62,000 nucleotides of DNA from Diphasiastrum complanatum (taxonomy: Eukaryota > Streptophyta > Lycopodiopsida > Lycopodiales > Lycopodiaceae), in NCBI GenBank assembly GCA_029204225.1, contig CM055097.1, positions 38,061,106 through 38,123,105 on the forward strand, in the 5' to 3' direction. Below, piece by piece: positions 1-11,030 of this stretch. Both the position numbers and the translations under genes were made by a program. How positions within the stretch are numbered: the first letter of the stretch is position 1; the number at the start of each line of letters is the position of its first letter. Below the pieces are notes generated by a model. That model searched no databases and was not told the DNA's origin. It saw only the letters and a program-made list of their open reading frames with translations.

Positions 1-403
1 ATTGCAGTGCTCTCATTTGATTTAGTACATATATTATATCTCTTAGGAATATAGTGTATATTTTTACCATGCGTTATTCTCCATAAGGTGCACCACGAGG
101 AAATCATATATATCTATGAGAATGATTGTAATATCACGATGAATGCCAAGTTCAACATATAATCAAAGTAATTTTGGTTTTTATTGGACAATATATGCAT
201 TCTTTATGACTACAATATACAATGTTCCATATATCTACAATTCTTCAATGGTGTGTAGCTTGCATATTGTATTACAAAGGATTGAAACAAATTGTGCCGA
301 AATGTTAGATATGCCTTGTTCACTATGACATGCCTTTAAACTGACTTGCTCTTCTGGAACAGCATGAAAAATCAATCATGAATTTTGAAGTGCTTCTACA
401 AAG
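1..403. other. Left edge, nothing recognised
   Basis: AT-rich sequence without a convincing gene. The only open frame (143-328, +) has no recognisable motif and no neighbour to support it. It ends at the probable left border of copia element A, where the 5 bases before the LTR read caaag. Confidence 0.5.
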
Positions 404-1530
404 TGAAGAAACAAAATGTCTCTATTACCAAAGCCTTGCTAGCTTTCCACCCTGATTCTGACAGAAAAGACACACGAAACAAAAATGTTCACAAACAATT
501 TCGCGACACACAACACAAAATTGTTTCATGACACAAAATCATTCGTGCTCCACAATGGACCAAGAAGATCAGCCAAGTACCATGGGGTACAAGTATTTGA
601 TCAAATATCATGACATCGGCATAAGTACTCTAGAACGTGGCTAATCTGCCACTCTTGTAATCCGTGATTAGTTGTAGATGTTCAATCTTTCTAATCTGGA
701 AGTTACAGGACACGACACAAAAAAGTTCTCGAACTATATACTTTCTGCTTGATGCACAATATGGTAAGACAAAAATATACTAAATACATGTCCACCTGGG
801 AGCCAATGCACTCTCGTATAGAATGCCCCTCCTAGCCAAGTGTGAGTTTGCATGCGGTAGGTGGTAGTTTCTCTCACGCCAATGCACTGTGTAGATCTGT
901 TGCACAGTGCTTGAAATCAGAAGATCAATAGATAATATTGTAGCTGTTATGCGCATATTATTCTGAATGATTGTATGATCTCGAATGAATATTTGTCTGT
1001 TACTATTCGTGTATCTGATTCACTTGTTTATTCAATTTCGCACATCGGTTGAATGCTATAATAATCTATAACGTAGATCAGCAGTGTCTGTCTACATTCT
1101 GGAGGATTGTATGAATGATATAGCCGGTAGTGACTAGCAATCATATCTGAATTTCACATGAACTGATTTTTTTCGCGAATGTTTTTCGCTTCGTGTTTCG
1201 CTTCGCTTCGCGATCAGTTGGCTTTAAGTGTAAATCAATTTGAGAGCTCATTTAAGTTTCGTTTCGCTTCGCTTCGTTTCGTCTAGTTTTGTTTCATTTC
1301 GTTTTGTTTCGTTTAGTTATAGAGCCTGATTGATCTTTTCGTGAATATCTCTCTTTCGTCTAGTTTCGTTTCATTTCGTTGCAGAGCTTGACTGGATCGC
1401 AAATTCTTCTCGAGCAAAAAATATTCGTGATCAGAATAGTTTTGCAAAATGTTTGCGAATCGTTCGAGAGATTCCTATCAGTTCGTTATCAGAATTTTAC
1501 TAGAATTTTGAATTTGCACACTTTCCATCA
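404..1530 (+). repeat. 5' LTR of copia A
   Basis: Homologous to 9775-11030. The proposed start TGAAGAAAC follows a purine-rich stretch in the 3' copy (gagagggagc), as expected for a polypurine tract. The end CCATCA lies one base before the PBS at 1532. The middle (about 1165-1385) is a degenerate tract of TTTCG and TTCGC units. The left border is inferred by comparing the two copies and may be off by some bases. Confidence 0.7.
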
Positions 1531-1531
1531 A

Positions 1532-1544
1532 TGGTATCAGAGCC
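1532..1544 (+). promoter_or_regulatory. Primer-binding site of copia A (tRNA-iMet type)
   Basis: TGGTATCAGAGCC directly follows the 5' LTR. It is complementary to the 3' end of the plant initiator tRNA-Met, the usual primer of plant copia elements. Confidence 0.85.
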
Positions 1545-1644
1545 ACCTTGTCATAGTCTGACATAGCCAAAAAGCTATCAGATCCAGGAGGCTAAGCATT
1601 CAAACAAAGAACCATTAACAAGTGAGAACACAAATTCAGGAGCA

Positions 1645-2708
1645 ATGGCTTTAATAGGCAGCATACAATCCAAGATCTGTATAGTCTTGGATTCATCAGG
1701 ATCTAACTTCCTAGCATGGAAGGTTAAGACCTCGCTCATACTAAAGGGAGAAGGATTATTCCCCTAGGTAGATGGCACCGAAGAGATGCCTACAACAACA
1801 GGAAAGAGCTACGCAAATGGAGGGAGAAGAATGACAAGGCAGTCGCCTTGTTATCATCATCCATTGAGGATAGCCTGACTCTTGACCTGGCTACACTCTC
1901 TAAAGCAAAAGAGATGTGGGATACTCTACTCACAAGATTTCAGACGAAATCACGAAGTCAGATAATGATGCTTGAAAATCCGCTGACAAACCTGCAATGG
2001 GATGACAAAGACCTCACTTTCTTTATTAGAAAGATGAAGGATCTATTCCTTTCACTACACAATTTTGGAGCAGAAAATGTAGTGTCAGTAGAAAAGCAGC
2101 TCACTTATCTGTTGAGAGCCTTACCAAGATCCTTCCAGACAACCATAACACTACTAACAAAGGATCCTACAATGACACTCGAAAAGACAATTGTCGATAT
2201 TCGAGAAGAAGTCGAAGCTCGAGAGCACCTTGATTACAAGGATGCTTCTGACCAAGCTCTCTACAACAACAAGGAGAAGACAAAGAAACAATTTAAGCCT
2301 AAAAGGGAGTCAGATCAAAAGCAGGATTGTGATCAGCAAATAGAAGGAACCAGCAAAGGCAAATGAAAGAACAAAGGAAGGTCAAAACAGCAGAGTGGAG
2401 ACAAGAAGACATACGTGAGATGTAAAAGCGAAGGACATATTGTTGATTTGTGTTGGCTTAATCCAAAAATTGAGTGTATCCACTATCACAAGAAGGGTCA
2501 TGCAGCCATGGACTGTCGCTTGAACCCAAGAAATAAATCAACTCAAAGTAGACAAGAGAACAATAATAGTTTGCCCTATGTCGAGGAGCCAGAGAGCTCA
2601 AAGATGGGCGAAGAAAGATTGAATCATGGTAATTTGACCGCCTACATCTGTGCAGACATGTGTGCAGTGTCAACACCTGACACACAGGAGGTAATCCTTG
2701 ATTCATGA
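1645..2708 (+). pseudogene. Copia A gag polyprotein, broken
   Basis: The start ATG at 1645 opens MALIGSIQSK and a short frame stopped by TAG near 1766. After a frameshift the reading continues through 1848-2366, a UBN2-like copia gag (KEMWDTLLTRFQ, FIRKMKDLFLSL, LLRALPRSFQTT), to a stop. At 2415-2520 two CCHC nucleic-acid-binding knuckles remain. The second reads CIHYHKKGHAAMDC, with Tyr in place of the second Cys; the first has lost its leading Cys. Known role of the family: capsid assembly and RNA packaging. At least one frameshift and two stops make it nonfunctional. Confidence 0.8.
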
Positions 2709-4406
2709 GCTACCTCACACTTCGTTACATCAAGATGAATCATGTCTGATTTTCGAAGTGCAGATCTATCAAGATTTATCATTCTTGGAGATGGATCAAA
2801 ATATCAAGTGAATGGTATTGGTTCACTGTGGCTCAACACAAACGGTAGAGACAGACGTCTCGAAGATATTTTGTTTGTGCCTACACTATAGTAGGACTTG
2901 CTATCAGTGGCAAGAATAGTTGATGCAGGGATGCGTGTAACGTTCTTAGATGAAGCATGCAATGTTGGTGATGCAAGTACCAGTACTTTGATCACTCAAG
3001 ATAGAAGAAAAGACAATCTGTATTACTTGAAGGTACGCTTGCCTGCAGATCAAGTGCATCAGACTCATGATGATTCACCAGATACTTTATGGCACAGAAG
3101 ACTATGTCATATGAATTCAATGGCACTATATCAAGCAAGTCATCATGGAGCAATCACAGGGGTGAGCATCTCGAATGCAACCAGTTTGATGACCTATGAT
3201 GCATGTCTGAAGGATAAGATGTCATGCACTCTTTTTGTCAAGGACTCCTACAAAATGACCAAGATTTTGGAGTTAGTGCATTTTGACATCTGTGGACCTT
3301 TCAATGTGATCTCAATAGAAGGTTTGAAATATTACATTACCTTTATGAAGATTACAGTAAATTTGTCAGAGTCTATTTTATTCACAATAAATCAGAAGCA
3401 TTTGACAAATTCATAGAGTATGTGAATTGGGTAGAAAGATGCACTGGTAATAAAGTGAAGCAGATCAGAACAGATTGAGGTGGAGACATCTTGAATCGAT
3501 TCACTGACTTTTGCAATGATCATGGTATCATTCACAGAAGGACTGCATCTTACACATCATAGCACAACGGTGTTGCAAAAAGAAAGAACAAGACTCTAAT
3601 GGAAGTTGTCAGATGCATGATGGCCTACTCAAAGGCTCCAAGAGTGTTGTGGGCCGAAGCAGTAACTACAGCTGCTTACATTCAGAACATGACAGGAAAG
3701 TCTGGTGTTCATCACACGACACCACACGAATTATGGTGGGCTAGAAAACCCAATCTGACTCACATCCGTATCTTTGGCTATGCAGCTTATGCACATGTTC
3801 CTGATAAGCTTTGAAAGAAGCTTGATGAGAAAGCGGAACAGGTTCCAGACTTAGCAGAGCAGATAAAGACAAAAGCATTGCAGATCCAAGAGGATCTCCT
3901 AGAAGGTTGACAAGACAACGAAGAGCGCCAACAAGATATGTGCCAGGCAGCTCAACTTCTACATCAAAAGAGTTTTGTGGATTCAATGGTGAACCACAGA
4001 CATTCGAGAAAGCAATCGAATGTCTAGAGAAAGACAAATGGATCCAATCCATGAATGAGGAGATGGAATCCATGAGGAAGAACCAGATATGGATGTTGTA
4101 GCCATTTCCAGATAAGCGAAAGACTGTAAAATGCAAGTGGGTATACAAGCTGAAGTATGGACCGGATGGAGATGTCTCAAAGTATAAAGCAAGACTTGTG
4201 GCGAAGGGATTTTCTCAGAGATATGGTATTGACTATGTTGAGACCTTCTCTCCTGTCGTGAAACATTCGTCCCTATTTGCATATGCAGCTGCTTATGATC
4301 TCAGGATTCACATTGTGGACGAAAAGATAGCCTTTTTGCATGGTGACACGAAGAAGTCTACATGGATCAACCCCCAGGCTATATCTCGAATTCACTTCCT
4401 ACTTAT
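2690..4406 (+). pseudogene. Copia A protease-integrase-RT start, broken
   Basis: The aspartic protease motif appears as DS-stop-ATSH near 2697-2715; the glycine codon of DSGATSH has become TGA. The integrase follows: zinc-binding HRRLCH at about 3095, DICGPF near 3285, and the C-terminal core at 3599-3814 (LWAEAVTTAAYIQN, RIFGYAAYAHVP). A deletion brings this close to the start of RT at 3907-4400 (CKWVYKLKYGPDGDVSKYKA, VETFSPVV). The frame is cut by several stops (for example 3417, 3812 and 4101). It ends where element B begins, before the RT active site. Confidence 0.8.
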
Positions 4407-4991
4407 TGTTGAATTCACACGTGTGGGATGCCCTACACATGTATTTTTGATTTCCTAAGCCCAATAATACCATAAAGATTAAACTAGCATTGATTGACAA
4501 TAGGAAAGCTGATCATACAAGAAATATTATTGTGTTACAAGCAAGATCTGTCTACAAATAATAAAACTAAGTACAATAAATGCCTCAACTCAGCTAGAGA
4601 TAGAATATGAATGTACAAACTCGAGTAGAGAGAGAGGGCTCAAAGAGCTTAGTCTCCAAATTTGCATTACACACAAAAATCATCATCTTCTTAATGAGAG
4701 GACATCACATATATATAGATCCATGGAATCTCCTCCTACTTTGAGTTGAATTGGAGATATGAATCCACCTCTCAAGCTATCTAGACTTATTCAAGCCACC
4801 TCAACATGTCTAATTGTGCCACCTAGTATTTTCATGTATTAAATGTGGCATGCAAAGTACAAATGGCAATTCCTATGGTAGCTCAAGTTTCTACTTCTAC
4901 CTACCTTGAATATTTTATTCTAAGATGGGTCTTTACTAAGCCAAAAGAGCTCAATTCATCTTTGGCATTTTTAGGACCCCTACTTACAACA
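4407..4991 (-). repeat. 3' LTR of copia B
   Basis: Bounded by TGTTGAATTC at the left and CTTACAACA at the right, giving a short terminal inverted repeat TGTTG/CAACA typical of LTRs. A CACACGTGTG palindrome lies close to the left end, as in the LTRs of D and C. It abuts the pol stop codon at 4992. The partner 5' LTR is absent. Confidence 0.75.
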
Positions 4992-7900
4992 TTAGATAGA
5001 TTTTTCTAATCTATGCTTTGAGAAGGCACTTTTGCAAAGTGGCTTTGTGAGAAGATCAGCAATACATGAAGATGTGTCGACATGTTCCAAGTTGATTTCA
5101 CCTCCAATGAGCTTTTTCCTTACAAAATGGTGTGCCACTTCTATATGCTTGCTCCTCCTATGAAAAATAGGATTGTTTACAAGAGCTTGGGCCGATATGT
5201 TGTCACATTTGATTAAGGAAAGATCATCCTCTTTGATGCACTTTAGCTCCATGATTAACCTCTTGATCCAAAGCACCTCTTCAGTTGTTGTAGTGAGTGC
5301 TTTGTACTCGGCCTCACAAGAAGATAGGGATATGGTATCTTGCTTCTTTGAAAGCCAAGACATAAGATTGCCTCCAAGAAAGATAGTATATGAATTAATG
5401 GACTTTCGATCCATTTTATCACTTGCAAAATCGAAATCCGAATAGCCAACAATGGTTAGATCTTCATTCTTGTACAATAAACCATAATCTTGAGTAGAAG
5501 ATACATATCTTAGAACTCTCTTGGCCATCTTCCAATGTTGGATCTTAGGATCTTGCATAAATTGACTCAATTTGTGCACACAATAGCTCAAATCAGGTCT
5601 AGTGTTAGTAAGCCAAATTAGGGAGCCTATAAGACTCCTATAAAGTGTGATGTCCTCGAAGGACCTTTCATCACCTTTAATAGGGTCTTTTACATGTTGC
5701 TCCATGGGAGTATCTATGCCTTTACAATTTTGCATATTGAATTTTCTCAACATAGAAAAGACATATCTAGATTGACAAATAAAAGCATACTCTTCATGAA
5801 AATCAATCTCAAGGCCTAAAATGTAATAGATCTCTCCTAGATCTTGCATTAAATTCTCCTCCTAATGCATCCTTAGTTTCTTGAAATAGCATCAAACAAC
5901 TTCCACTAAGAATAATGTCATCTACATAGATTAGAAGAATGACAATATTACTACCATCAAACTTTAAGTACATAGAAGGATCATAGTCACTAAGCACAAA
6001 TCCTAATGAAAGTAGAAAGTTGTTGAGTCTTGAATACCATGATCTAGGTGTTTGCTTCAAGCCATAAAGACTTCTAAATAGCAAACACACCTTAGATTCA
6101 TCCTTGATGAATCCTTGAGGTTGTTCCATGTATATCTCCTCCTCAAGATAGCCATTCAAAAAAGCGTTGGAGACATCAAGTTGATACAATTTCCACTTAA
6201 AAATAAAGGCAAGAGAGATTATGATTCTTATTGTCACCATCTTTGCTATAGGAGCAAAGGTTTCTTCATAGTCAAAGCCATATATTTGTGCAAAGCCTTT
6301 AACACATAATCTTGCCTTGTACTTGTTGATGGAGCCATCATGATTGTACTTGATCTTGAATACCTACTTGCATCCAATGATGTGCATGTCAGGTGGTGGA
6401 TCCACTAGCTCCCATGTCTGGTTGGTGATCAAGGCATCATATTCAATCTTCATGGCCTCATACTACTCCTTGGTATTGAGGGCTTCTTGGACATCTTTGG
6501 GCTCCTCATGAGAAACAAAATAAGCATAAGTGGAATCAAGATCCACTTGTTTTCCTTTGTCATCATAAGTGAGCCTCTTAGGCTTGGATCTCTCCCTCAT
6601 GGATCTTCTAGGAGTGAAAATTCGAGGACTTTTATCTTCAAATCTCGACCCTTCCATATGTTGATTGTCTTCAATAACAAAAGGTGATAGATTTTGAGGT
6701 TGCTTGATCTCGGCCCCTCCAAGATTGGACTTTTCTTCTTCATGAAAAACTACATCTCTACTTTCAATTACTTTAGAAGTAGAGAGCATGTAGATTCGAT
6801 AGGTTTTCTTGTTGGATGAATACCCAACCATTACTTATTTGCTTGCACAAGGATCATCCTTCTTTCTCGTTTCCAAGGGAATATGGACAAAGCATATGCA
6901 TCCAAATACTCTAAGGTGATCAACCTTAGGTTTCTTCAAATAAAGTGCTTCATATGGTGACTTTCCTTCAAGTGCAACATGAGGGAGTCGATTGCAAAGA
7001 TAGTTTGAACAATTGATGGCCTCACCCCAAAAGTCTTTTGGCACATTCACACAAGGTTCTATTCTCTCTTTCAACCACCCCATTTTGAGATGGTGTATAT
7101 GCACAAGAAAACTCCCTTTTAATGCCTTCAAGCTCACAATAATCATGAAATTTATTGGAAGTGTACTCACCACCTCCATCACTTCTAAGAATCTTGATTT
7201 TGTATGAAAATAATTTTTCAACTAGAGCATTGAACTTTAGGAAATAGTCAAACACCATAGACTATGAAGCTAGAAGATATAATCAAGTGAATCTTGTGAA
7301 ATCATCAACCAAAGTTACAAAGCAAGTAGCACCACCCTTGGTCCAATGAAGATGAGAAGTGCACATCTAAGTGTATGAGTTCCAATGGATATGTAGTCTT
7401 GATAGATATGTATCAACATTGAAATTCACATCTAGTCCAATTGCCCAACACTAATAGGATTTTTTGTTAATTTAGGAACAAAAAGTACTTTAGACAGATA
7501 AAGAACTTTTGATGATGAAAGCTTTAAGGGAATGGTCCCTATGCCTTCAATAGCACACTCATGATCATTTGATGTGTAGATGGACTTCTTGGCTCCTTCA
7601 TAAGGTGTCATGGATGAAAAAGAATGCTTGGAGCTACACATATGTGAGGAAGCTCCATTGTTAATGTACCACGAACCATCCTTCTTGAAAGGTGATGAAG
7701 AAAAACTCGAGACCATAAGAGATCCCTCTCCATCACTTGCATGAGCATCTTCCTTCTCTTCATTGAAAATGTTGGGTTGCTTGAATTGACTCTTCTTCTT
7801 GAAGCGATTGGTGGCATAATGCCCCTTCTTGCCACAAAAGAAACACTTGATGTTTTTCTTCTTCTTCTTGGATGTGAAAGCTTGAGAGGACTCATCCTTT

Positions 7901-8608
7901 TCTCCTTTCTCCTTGGAAATAAGATTGTTCTTGCTTGAAGAGGATTGGTGTTGATTCTTACTTCTTGACTTGTGCTTGTCCTTGGTAAAGAGGGCTTTAC
8001 CATCAATGTTGAGAGACAGTCTTTCCATTTTCAAGAGTTTATACTCTTGTCTTGATTCTTCATAAATGAGCACACTTTGGAGTGCTTCCAAACTTGGTAG
8101 CTCCTCCTTAATGGCATAACTCTGAACAAGGTTGTCATATTCCTCCTTTAACCCATTAAGTATGACTTGAACAAGTTCATTTTGGTTGATGGAGTCTCCT
8201 ATGCATGACAATTTTCTATGGAGGTCTTTAACTCTCATTACATAAGCTGCAGCACATTCATCACTTCTCTATACACTTTGAAAAATTTGGTTTCTTAATG
8301 TTACAAGTCTAGAAGTATTCTTTGCCTCATAGATGGACTTGAGAGTATCCCAAGCATCTTTGGCATTAGTACAAGCACCAATTTCTCTTAAGATGTCATT
8401 TGAGACATTCATTTTGTAGAGCCATTCTAGCTCTCTTTTTGTACTTTGGAATTTCTTGAGGAATTTGTGGTTCTTCTTCAATACCAAGTACGATATCCAT
8501 CACATCTTGTGGAATTAAGACAGATTCCATCCTAACCTTCCAAATTGAGTAATTGGAGGTTGACAATCTTTCACTTGCTTCTAATAGAAAGACACCCATT
8601 GAAGTCAT
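4992..8608 (-). pseudogene. Copia B gag-pol, broken
   Basis: Read on the minus strand, gag begins at 8608 (MTSMGVFLLEASERLSTSNY). The zinc knuckle CFFCGKKGHYATN follows at about 7830 and the protease site WYINNGASSHMC near 7650 (Asn where Asp is expected in DSGA). Integrase core pieces are at 7258-6835 (LRSDGGGEYTSNKF, NGVVERENRT), the IN-RT linker at 6831-6463, and RT at 6240-5809 with LIYVDDIILSGS. RT end and RNase H are at 5849-4992 (SWLSKKQDTISLSSCEAEYK, SKHIEVAHHFVR). The integrase zinc finger has been lost between 7432 and 7330. Several stops and frame changes occur. It belongs to the same family as C and D. Confidence 0.85.
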
Positions 8609-8859
8609 AAAGGATGATGGAAATCAGAAAAGATGGATAAAAAAAATTGCTTATCTTCTCACTATGGGTAAAAAACCAAATCCTATGTAAGACTAAGCAA
8701 AAAACTGCGAGATAGATCTCACTAGTTTGACAATCTCTCTAAAACAAGATTTAAATCATCAAAAAAGATGAACTATGGCAAAAGGTATGGTTCTTTGAAT
8801 TTCACACGTGTGAAATATTCCAAAAATGTCAAATTGACTCAAATACAGTCTATTGAAAC

Positions 8860-10127
8860 ATTTTGAGGTTGCAGATCTGGGAGAAGCTAGATGTTATCTT
8901 GGCTTACAGATTGACAGAGACTATGAGGGAGTTAAATTGTATCTTCATCAGTCCAGATATACCTAGAAAATCTTAAAAGATTTCGGGATGTTGAATTGCA
9001 AAGGAGCGAATACTCCAATGTTTGCAGGAACAGTGCTGACGAATAAAAATTGTTCGAGGGCTAAAGATGAAAGAGAATTGATGCAGCTTACACCATACAG
9101 GAAGCTGATCGGATCGTTGATGTACCTTGCAGATAACACACGTCCTAACATTGCTTATGTCATGTTCAGGATGAGCCAATTCTGTACAAATCCAGGCTCG
9201 ACTCATTGGAAGATTACAAAACGAATGTTGCAATATCTTCAATTAATAAAACATTTTGGTTTGTGTTATTCTCATGATGCAGATTTTCAAATGCTTTCCT
9301 ACAGTGATGCTAGCTGGGCATCTCTCAAGGACGACTACAAAAGTGTCTCAGAAGGATGCACCATCGCGTCAGGAACAACAATTCTCTAGGTCAGCAAGAA
9401 GCAGACCATTGTGGCTCATTCATCCTACAAAGAAGAGTACGTAGCAGCAGCAAAGATGGCCAATGAAATAATTTGGCTCAAACAATTCCTTGACGAACTA
9501 GACGAAACGAGAAATGAACCTCTAGTTTTGTAGATGGACAACACATCTGCAATACATCTGACAAAAGATCATGTTTTTCACTCAAGGACAAAACACATTG
9601 CAATCAAGTACCACTTGATAAGGGATCTGATCGGGAAGAAGTTGTTGCAGACTACTTTCATTGGAACGAAAGATATGGTAGCTGACATTTTCACACAGGG
9701 CTTAGACAAAGGTCTATTTGAGAAACAAAGGAGCAGTCTTGGAGTCGTCAAACTATCATGCTTTGAGAGGGAGCTGAAGAAACAAAATGTTTCTATTGCC
9801 AAAACCTTGCTAGCTTTCCACCCTGATTATGACAAAAAAGACACACGAAACAAAAATGTTCGCGAACAATTTTGTGACACACAAAGGAGCAGTCTTGGAG
9901 TCTTCAACCTATCATGCTTTGAGAGGGAGCTGAAGAAACAAAATATTTCTATTGCCAAAGCCTTGCTAGCTTTCCACTCTGATTCTGACAGAAAAGACAC
10001 ACGAAACAAAAATGTTCGCGAACAATTTTGTGACACACGACACGAAATTGTTTCGCGACACAAAATTATTCGTGCTCCACAAAGGACCAAGAAGATCAGC
10101 CAAGTACCATGGGGTGCAAGTATTTGA
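8860..10127 (+). pseudogene. Copia A RT end and RNase H
   Basis: Continuation of A's pol after element B. The RT C-terminus (ARCYLGLQIDRDYEG) is followed by GMLNCKGANTPM, YRKLIGSLMYLADNTRPNIA and an RNase H with SDASWASLKDD. The last frame, 9534-10127, holds MDNTSAIHLTKDHVFHSRTK and ends in a tandemly duplicated tail. Stops at about 8961, 9387 and 9531 break it. RNase H would remove the RNA strand during reverse transcription. The YVDD catalytic segment of RT is not present in either half of A. Confidence 0.85.
9730..10035 (+). repeat. 153-bp tandem duplication across pol end, polypurine tract and LTR start
   Basis: Two head-to-tail copies (about 9730-9882 and 9883-10035). Both encode the phrase QRSSLGV..LSCFERELKKQN, and both hold the purine tract GAGAGGGAGC and the LTR start. 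Copies differ at several bases, so the duplication is not recent. It keeps the reading frame (51 codons). Confidence 0.8.
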
Positions 10128-11030
10128 TCAGATATCATGACATCAACAGAAGTACTCTAGAACATGGCTAATTTGCCACTCTTGTAATCCGTGATTAGTT
10201 GTAGATGTTTAATCTTTCTGATTTGGAAGTTACACGACGCGATACGAAAAAGTCCGCGAACTATATACTTTTTGCTTGATGCATAATACTGTAAGACGAA
10301 AATATACTAAATACATGTCTGATTGTGAGTGAGAGAATTTTGTAAGAGGATTAGCAGATCCAGAAGTCCGCTAGTACGCGAGACACTATTCTTGAGAGAA
10401 TTGCACGCCAATGCACTGTGTGGATCTGTCGCATAGTGCTTGAAATCAGACTATCAATAGATAATATTGTAGCTGTTATGCACATATTATTCTGAATGAT
10501 TATATGATCTCGAATAAATATTTGTCTACGCTTATTCGTGTATCTAAATCACTTGTTTATTCAATTCTACACATTGGTTTGATTTTGTTGAATGTTATAA
10601 TAATCTATAACGTAGATCAACAATGTCTGTCTACATTCTAGAGGATTATAGAAATGATATAGCCGACAGTGACCAGCAATCATATCTGAATTCCACATGA
10701 ACTAATTTTATTCACGAATGTTTTTCGCTTTGTGTTTCGCTTCGCGATCACTTGGCTTTAAGCGTAAATCAAATTCAGAGCTCATTTTAGTTTCGTTTCG
10801 CTTCGCTTCGTTTCGTCTAGTTTTCTTTCGTTTCATTTTGTTTCATTTCGTTACATAGCATGATTGATCTTTTCATGAATTCTTCTCTTTCGTCTAGTTT
10901 CGCTTCATTTCGTTTCGTTGCAGAGCTTGACTGGATTGCAAATTCTTCTCGAGCAGAATTATTTATGATCAGAACAATCTCGCGAATTGTTCGCGAATCG
11001 TTCGAGAGATTCCTATCTGTTATTTTGTAC
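9775..11030 (+). repeat. 3' LTR of copia A
   Basis: Matches the 5' LTR 404-1530 over most of its length, including the TTCGC-rich tract (about 10715-10915) and TTCGAGAGATTCCTATC near 11010-11026. Beyond that the two copies diverge, so the last 60 or so bases of the 5' LTR have no counterpart and the right border is uncertain. No target-site duplication could be confirmed. Confidence 0.65.

Larger units (their letters stand above)
4407..8855 (-). mobile_element. Ty1/copia retrotransposon B nested in A, 5'-truncated
   Basis: A complete 3' LTR lies at the left and minus-strand pol and gag run rightwards to the gag ATG at 8608. Only about 250 bp of untranslated leader follow before plus-strand RT of element A resumes near 8860. 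No PBS or 5' LTR is present, whereas the related element D has about 770 bp of leader followed by PBS and LTR. Element A lacks its central RT at the same junction. One deletion that removed B's 5' end together with part of A's RT is the simplest reading (inference). Confidence 0.8.
404..11030 (+). mobile_element. Ty1/copia retrotransposon A, decayed, split by element B
   Basis: The parts in order are 5' LTR, PBS, gag, zinc knuckles, protease, integrase and RT start, then foreign DNA (copia B, 4407 to about 8855), then RT end, RNase H and 3' LTR. This gag-PR-IN-RT-RH order is that of Ty1/copia. The two LTRs are clearly related: both hold the same TTCGC-rich tract and the same stretch around GTAATCCGTGATTAG. 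They have diverged and the 3' copy departs from the 5' copy before its end. Many stops and frameshifts show the element is dead. The RT segment that should hold the YVDD motif is missing at the B junction. Confidence 0.85.

Noticed and set aside
1170-1385. TTCGC/TTTCG tract as a telomere-like array
   Set aside because: Units are irregular, and the same tract is found in the 3' LTR (about 10715-10915), so it is part of the LTR of copia A.
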